From the NCBI GenBank assembly GCA_014529385.2, contig CM043959.1, forward strand, positions 5,670,466 to 5,734,465: a stretch of DNA of 64,000 bases. Direction: 5' to 3'. Position numbers and translations under genes: made by a program. The notes under the pieces are model-generated. The model searched no databases, was not told the DNA's origin, and saw only the letters and a list, made by a program, of their open reading frames with translations. Below, one piece after another: positions 57,961 to 64,000 of this stretch; within the stretch, counting starts at the first letter, position 1, and every line of letters begins with the position of its first letter. This DNA comes from Adiantum capillus-veneris (taxonomy: Eukaryota > Streptophyta > Polypodiopsida > Polypodiales > Pteridaceae).

Positions 57961-57979
57961 CCTCCAAAATTTCCTAATG
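57961..57979. repeat. Right terminal inverted repeat of the 11.9-kb element
   Basis: Reads CATTAGGAAATTTTGGAGG on the minus strand from 57979, then TCATTTGGAGGGCCTT. Confidence 0.65.
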
Positions 57980-58380
57980 CATGTATGTCAAAATGTGGTG
58001 CGTGGAAATCAGTGCAGCTAGAGAGACACCCTCGTTTCACATTTGCCAAAAACAGTCCCAAATCTTCTTGGCCCTACCCAAGTTTGGCATCCCGCAATCA
58101 CAGAGATGGCATCCCAGAGAGGAAGCTCTTCAAGGACTTTTTGTGCTAAATGAAGACTGCAATCAATGCATTCCAAGAGACAATATTTCATACATGAAGC
58201 TCCTCAAGCACTTTTTGTGCTTAATGAAGTACACCACATTTGGCGTACATGTTGACTAAGGTTTCTGATGCAATTTTGTGCTTATGAAGTGCACATCTGG
58301 CATACATGTTGACCTGAAGGTTTCTTTAGCACAAATTTAGTGGTGTTAGTAAGCCATGAAGCAGTTTGTCGACAGAAGGA

Positions 58381-58479
<99 letters not shown>

Positions 58480-58900
58480 CACACACACACACACACACAC
58501 ATACACACCTGTCTGGCCCTACCCAAGTCCGCCTATCTCGTAATTAGTGCATTCCAAAAGACGACAACCTGAGCAAGAAGCTTCTCAAGCATATGAAGTG
58601 CACGATATTTGGCATACATGTTATGCCCGCAATCAGAGCATTCCAGAAGATGAAAACTTGGATAGAATAGTACGATTGTTGCCTTTAAGATGCAAGCATA
58701 TGTGATTTCTTGTGGAGAGACACCCTCGCTTCTCATCCACTAAAAACAACCCAGAGCTTCTTGGCCCTCCCTTAGATGGGCATATCCCGCAATCAATGCA
58801 TTCCAAGAGATGATATTTGGACAAGAAGCTCCTCAAGCACTTTTTATGATTTATGAAGTGCACCAAACCTGGCTTGGCATGTCAACCAAGGCATCGCCAA
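57980..58900 (-). pseudogene. PPR gene relics, block 3
   Basis: Scraps of the same PPR text as block 1 (for example CTCCTCAAGCACTTTTTGTG, ACATGTTGACC) occur in several partial copies. The first about 20 bases are in the opposite orientation and match the left flank of the 11.9-kb element. Stops and microsatellites interrupt all frames. Confidence 0.65.
58385..58507. repeat. (CT)n(CA)n compound microsatellite
   Basis: About 92 bases of CT followed by a CA run with TA interruptions, in the same position within PPR text as 31919-32014. Confidence 0.9.
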
Positions 58901-59713
58901 GCATGTTGATCATCCAAAAACAACCCAAAGCTTCTTGGTCCATTCCACATTTCTTGAAACAACCTTAACACTAGTTTGGTAACTTACCATGACATAAAAG
59001 TGTCCTTTTAGGGTTTTGGAAAAAAAATCAAATACTCATGTTGTATGTATGTGTTTTTACAAGCCCTTAGTTCAGCTCAAAGCCAACACCATACTTTGCA
59101 TGGGAAAAATAAGAAACTCTTGAGTGTATGGTCATGAGGAGCTCTCATAGCCAAAGGAGTGATCAATTTGACCAAAAAACAGCATATTTGCTAGGTGAAC
59201 CCCATTTTACACAAGGTACAAGAATCTCCAAACAATGAACCTACTTTTCTCATAACCATCAATGAGCTCTTGAAAAAGTCTACGCTTTCTGTAGGGCCAA
59301 GAACTTTAAACGTAGCATTAAGTACCAAAGAAGTTCATTTTTTGCATTCCATTGACATATCATGGATGTTCCTTTGGATATACCTATCATACCAATAAAT
59401 ATATGCTTCCACTTTACACAATTTGGTTCATTTCTTTCATGTTCCAACACAAAAATCATAAAATGCATCAAAACATGTCTCCCTAAGATAGTTCGCAGCA
59501 CATCTATGAAGTACGAAACCTGCATCGATGGAAAAACTGGCTTCCACAATGTGGCCTTGCGTATGGCATACAAACCTTTATTCAAGTTGGTGCCAAATTG
59601 GAATTTGTAAGCTTATAGTTGGACCTAAGCTTGAAATTTACCATGTTTGTTGAGTGAATTATCAATTTGGACACAACATAATATTAGCTTAAAATGATTC
59701 CAATTGTGGTAAA
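58901..59713. other. Intergenic DNA without recognised features
   Basis: Only short ORFs on both strands without recognisable domains. Confidence 0.5.
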
Positions 59714-61255
59714 ATGGAAAATCCCTCCAAATTCGTCAATGTGGAGTGGGAAAATAGTGTCAAAAGGAAAGTTCAAAGATACTTCCGCCCCTGGGAGCCC
59801 CCTTGGGTTGATGTAACCCACAAGAAAATATTCCGGTGGGTCCTTGATAAGATAAGGAGCAAGATGCCAAGGTGGGACTATGTGTTGGTCCCCTTTTTGA
59901 GCAGATTGAAAGTGATCAATTCTTTTTTTCTCCCGTACATAGCCTTCAATGGTCCATTCATCAAGTTAGCCAAATGCAATTGGAAATAATTCTTGAAATT
60001 GGTGAAAATGTTCTTATGGAAAACAACACCAACGACTCGACTTCTTGGAGTGGCTGGATGGGAGTCAGTGTGCACGAGACCAATGGAACAAGGTGGGATC
60101 AGGATCCTTAAGCCTGCTACTCATGTGGAGGCCTAATCTACCAAATTTGTGGTAGCAATCACAAAGCTAGACTAGGTATGGGCTATTATGGAAAAGGACA
60201 TGATGGTCAAATCCAAACTATACTCTCAAGGTGCCGAGTAGAAAGAAATTGAGGTCATGACAAATTGCTAGCCCCTAGATGGTCTAGCCCACGACTTGGG
60301 AGCACAATCGGTAAGCAATTTGGAGTGCAACGGAGGCTATAAAGTGGGGAGAGATAACAAGGTATTTTCATAACTTTATAACTTATTAGTCCCCTTGGCT
60401 TTCAAAAGCAGGAAGCATTCTATTGAACCCATACTGGAAAGAAGTTACCCAAAAAATAAATATAAAAGGACTACGACACTTGGGCCTTTTTTGGGACAAC
60501 AATAATAGAAGTTAGAAAGGTTTAGACCAGCTAGTTGTCCAGTTTCATCTCAAATAGACTGAGAGATTTCTTATTAACAGAGTGGTAGAAGTGCTGGATA
60601 TATTCTGTCTACTTGCTTGCAAGTCCAAGCTTGAGTGGAAAGCCTAGCAATGGCCCAAGAGCAAGCACTTCCTTAAACCACAAACCAAGGAAGTTTACCA
60701 CACTTTGATTTTTTGACGGATTTATTCTCCCCCTTAGCGAGAAATGGGGGAAGCAATGGCCAAAATCAAGATGGGTGTCGATAGAAAATAACATTTGGCA
60801 CCCACAATGGCCGCATGAGATGAAGTTATTTCTGTGGAAGGTACTATGGGGGGGCCTACCTAATGGCATAAAGGTTCTAGGTAGAGGTATTGGTCCAAAT
60901 AGATGCTCGAGATGCAGAACAGATAGTGAGGGCCTCCCTCACTTGTTCAAGGAGTACCCAAGGATATATGGATTCAGAAGACATGGAAGATAGGGTTTTC
61001 AAGAACAATCTCTTGTGGGGAGGGAAGGTGCTGAAAATCCAAGCACTACTCATCTGTACACAAATTGTTAGGTTTTGTTACCTTAAGCATGTCAGGAAGG
61101 CTAGGAACTATAGAGTTTTCAAGAATACCCCTACATCTGCTTGTTTTATGAAGATCATACAAGAAATCAGGAAAGTGATTATTGCCTTTGGTAAACAGAA
61201 TAACTACGAAGAGTGGTCTAGGGTAATTGGTGCCGTAATGACAAATATGTGCTAA
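59714..61255 (+). pseudogene. LINE ORF2 3' part (thumb and zf-RVT region)
   Basis: Text typical of the region after the L1 catalytic core is visible: LKVINSFFLPYIAFNGPFIK, MFLWKTTPTTR and GGIRILKPATH (the GGxGIL motif). After many stops comes PHEMKLFLWKVLWGGLPNG, then RCSRCRTDSEGLPHLFKECP-like sequence, the zf-RVT region. The RT catalytic core is absent upstream, so this is a 5'-truncated or broken LINE. Confidence 0.7.
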
Positions 61256-62259
61256 TTACTGTAAAGGTTGGGTATATGCCTATGTCGGAGGCCTTGTAGC
61301 TTGGTACTGGTGTGCGTAATTCCTCAAGGTCAGCACGAGCTTGAGGCTACTTTGTACATTTATTGTGGAGTAATTTAATTCCCACTCACAATTATGAGTT
61401 TGATGGAAAAAAAATGGAAAATCACTCCCGCATGTGTGTTGTTTTCTATTAGGGTATGCCCCAAAACTCAATGAAGAAGATTTACATAGTGAGCACTCTA
61501 TAAAAACACTCAAAATTGCCTTTTGATTACAAGAATAGTTCCTAAATATTCTTCAAAATGTGAATTCTACAAGCAAATTAGCATAGAGAATCTTTTTTAA
61601 ACGAGCCATAGATTTCAATACATAGGCTTTTCATTTTTTTTTAATCATAACAACACCTTTAGAACTACATACGCTAGCTATGTAGCTCTCTAGAGGTCAC
61701 TAAGATTTGTTTCAGGGTGATCTAATGGGGATTTTATATTTGCGAGCTTTCATTTTCGAGATTTTGAAACTGAAACATTATTTTTAAGCTTTTTAACAAT
61801 TGTATTACAATAATGATATCTTCAAATATTAGTGTGGAGTGAGAAAGACTACATTAGGTTGTGCAAATGCAACACAAAGGCATTCCACAGAATGTCATCA
61901 ATTTTGTCACTCCAATACAAATAAGCATTAGTTGATTGATTTACAAGAATGGCAAAGAGCATTTTGGGATGAGGTCACCTCAAATTAGACCATTGCAGGT
62001 GACAATCATGCCTATCAAAGGCACAACATTCAATATACATATGTGTCCATGAGAGTATTGACCTAGCACATTTTGATGCTTCAACATGAGACGACCCAAC
62101 CATGGAACTTACCCTCCGTTACCAATCATAACACAAAACAGGTGATCCCCACCTAAAACTATCATCACGGATATGAATTCCCTTGCCAATGGTGTATATA
62201 TGCACAAGAGTATTACCCAAAGCTAAGAGCATTGGACCAACAAGCCTTAATAATTGAAA
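61256..62259. other. A/T-rich intergenic DNA without recognised features
   Basis: No ORF over 80 codons and no repeat structure that I could see. Part may be LINE 3' untranslated sequence. Confidence 0.5.
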
Positions 62260-62680
62260 GCTTCCCTTGCTAGGCATATCTTGCAATCGGTGTGTGTCAA
62301 GAGAACGATCCTAGAGACGAAACTCCTAAAGCACTTTTTGGGCTTTCTGATGTACACCACATTTGGCATGCAAGTTGTACAAGGCATTGCCAAGAAATAG
62401 GTTTATTTTCAATAGTCCCTAACTAGTGTATCATATGCCTGTATCAACATCTTTCCTAATGCCACCCTTGACGTTGCATCCATTGGAAGTAGCCCATATC
62501 TTTGATCTAGGTCGTACCCTTGTTGGGCACATCCCACCATGAGTGTGTGTCAAGAGAGTCATGCTTTTGGAGAGACGCTCTCATGTTCCATCCATTAAAA
62601 GGAGTCCATAGCTTCTTGATCATAACCTTGTTGGGCATATCTTGCAATCAATGTGTATTAAGAGACTGGTGAGAGTTTAA
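62260..62680 (-). pseudogene. PPR gene relic, block 4
   Basis: Degenerate copies of the PPR text are present (GCATATCTTGCAATCGGTGT, CACCACATTTGGCATGCAAG). Very decayed. Confidence 0.5.
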
Positions 62681-62940
62681 TAATCTTGTAGCACCGGCAT
62701 GATGAGCATTGAAAGATGGGTCATGGAAGCAACAAAATGGTGTATGCTTGCCGATCTTATTGAGAGGAATACACAATAACAATGTTGGAGTAGCTTATAA
62801 AATTGTCCATAAAACATTAGGCATGATCCGACATAAAAATCATTGCATACTAGACTTGCCATCAGCCAATGCAACTATCTTTGAAATATACATGGTATAC
62901 TATATTATATTCTATAAAAAGGAGGCCTTGAGGATCTAAT

Positions 62941-63135
62941 TGGTGAAGGAGTACGAGCGGAAGTGCGACGCGAGAGAGAGTGCGAGAAGAAGAGCATGAC
63001 GATATGGTGAACTCGCTCTACTGTAATGTGTAGAGCATAGTGAGTTCTTATTAGGTTTTTACCAAAGAATATGTGTACATACCTGGCGGCCCGCCCACTT
63101 ACCTGGGCGACCACATTGGGATTTACACCCCAACA
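62941..63135 (-). repeat. 3' LTR of the Ty1/copia element
   Basis: On the minus strand the LTR starts TGTTGGGGTGTAAATCCCAA at 63135, directly after a purine-rich tract (AAGTGGGAGGT). It probably ends at TTCACCA (62941). TGTTGG starts and short LTRs are common in plant copia elements. The end is inferred, because the partner LTR is outside the window. Confidence 0.55.
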
Positions 63136-63224
63136 ACCTCCCACTTAAAGTCCAATGTGGTACTTTAAGTGTGAGAGAAGCTACTATACAAGCCAATATA
63201 CAAGAGATGTAGAGAAGTGATGTA

Positions 63225-63998
63225 CTACCCTACACCTAACTGCTTGCGAAAATGCGCAAAGCTCTCTGAGGGAAGTCCTTTTGTAAGTAGATCAACAGGA
63301 TTTTCTGTGGTGTGAACTTTGACAAGCTGAAGTTGCTTATCCTCGAGCATTTCCCTGATGAAATGATACTTCACATCCACATGCTTTGTCTTTGAGTGAT
63401 AAACTGGATTGCGAGCCAATTGTATAGCACTTTGACTATCACAATATAACACAAGCATCTCTTCTTTGATTCCCAAATCTGTTACTAGTCGATTAAGACA
63501 AATTGATTCTTTGCATGCCTCTGATGCTGCAACATATTCAGCCTCTGTAGTAGACTGAGTAACACAATCTTGTAATCTAGAACGCCATGATACTGCTCCA
63601 CCAGCCAATGTAAAGACATACCCTGACGTAGACCTTCGGTTGTCTAAGTCACCTGCATAATCTGAGTCTGTAAAACCCTTTACACTTAGCTCCTGACTCC
63701 CATAGCATATACGCATACTCTTTGTAGCTTTCAGGTATCTCAATATTCCTTTCACTGCCTCCCAATGTTTCTTGCATGGGTTTGACATGTATCGACTTAC
63801 TACTCCCACTGCAAATGCAATGTCTGGGCGAGTAGCAAACATTGCATACATCAAACTACCCACTGCAGACGCATATGGAATCTTATCCATTTCAGCCTGT
63901 TCTTCCTCAGACACAGGACAATCTTGTTTGCTAAGTTTCACATATGGTGGCAATGGAACACTCAGTGCCTTTCCCTTCTCCATATTGAAACGTTGCAA
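63225..63998 (-). CDS. Ty1/copia RT end and RNase H, cut by window edge
   Basis: The 257-aa open frame runs from the right window edge to a stop at 63225. It has the post-RT segment YASAVGSLMYAMFATRPDIA followed by copia RNase H: GFTDSDYAGDLDNRRSTSGY (first catalytic Asp), TQSTTEAEYVAASEACKE (Glu) and LYCDSQSAIQLARNPVYHS (Asp). It ends KHVDVKYHFIREM and VDLLTKGLPSESF. All RNase H acids are intact and no stop is present, so the element may be young. It ends about 90 bases before the LTR, as usual for copia. Confidence 0.93.
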   Translation of the reverse strand: MQRFNMEKGKALSVPLPPYVKLSKQDCPVSEEEQAEMDKIPYASAVGSLMYAMFATRPDIAFAVGVVSRYMSNPCKKHWEAVKGILRYLKATKSMRICYGSQELSVKGFTDSDYAGDLDNRRSTSGYVFTLAGGAVSWRSRLQDCVTQSTTEAEYVAASEACKESICLNRLVTDLGIKEEMLVLYCDSQSAIQLARNPVYHSKTKHVDVKYHFIREMLEDKQLQLVKVHTTENPVDLLTKGLPSESFAHFRKQLGVG

Positions 63999-64000
63999 AA

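Overview
This window looks like the repeat-dense intergenic space of a large plant nuclear genome. The plant assignment rests on an intact very-long-chain 3-ketoacyl-CoA synthase (KCS) gene, Ty3 elements primed by initiator-Met and Asp tRNAs, plant-type L1 LINEs, a Ty1/copia RNase H of the usual plant type, and many decayed PPR (pentatricopeptide) gene fragments. The PPR wording and the long (GA)n/(CT)n tracts suggest a fern or another non-seed plant. That last step is inference.

Left third (1-22.0 kb) is one nest of insertions. A minus-strand Ty3 element (1-3337, running off the left edge) sits beside the polypurine tract of a plus-strand Ty3 family whose 3' LTR starts at 3408. That LTR is split by an L1-type LINE (4893-21921, 13-bp target duplication). 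The LINE is split in turn by a 13-kb Athila/Tat-like element (5625-18656, duplication ACCTT). The 13-kb element carries gag, protease, RT, RNase H and integrase, plus an unusual 3' region with a second retropepsin-like domain and a separate 140-aa ORF behind a TATA box and a splice acceptor.

22-31 kb is mostly single-copy or decayed DNA around the only convincing intact host gene, an intronless KCS (23480-25015) with a TATA box and a GA-rich leader. A long hairpin, a small terminal-inverted-repeat (TIR) element, a LINE scrap and microsatellites lie around it.

31-58.9 kb is a field of PPR-derived relics, including an 859-bp tandem duplication, that has been hit repeatedly. A Ty3 element of the same family as the 3408 LTR occupies 33576-45180 (duplication TTTTA) and lacks its reverse transcriptase. 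Its 3' LTR carries a 4.06-kb hAT element (41039-45097, CAGGG ends, duplication TCTCAAAG) with two minisatellites. A 446-bp foldback lies at 45483-45928.

The most interesting object is an 11.9-kb element at 46051-57979. It is bounded by short inverted repeats, and its empty target site can be rebuilt from the flanking PPR text. It holds at least four decayed, intron-containing genes: (i) a minus-strand gene joining a divergent histone H3 domain to an Ulp1-type (C48) peptidase domain through phase-consistent introns; (ii) an FCP1/NIF-like phosphatase domain just downstream on the same strand; (iii) a four-exon minus-strand gene with transposase-like features; (iv) two plus-strand genes I do not recognise. 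The divergent intergenic region holds repeated GGATCACGGCGC-type inverted motifs. All its genes carry stops or frameshifts, so this copy is dead, but the cargo combination is one I do not know from any described transposon.

The right end (59-64 kb) holds a LINE 3' remnant (59714-61255), a further PPR scrap and the 3' end of a minus-strand Ty1/copia element that leaves the window.
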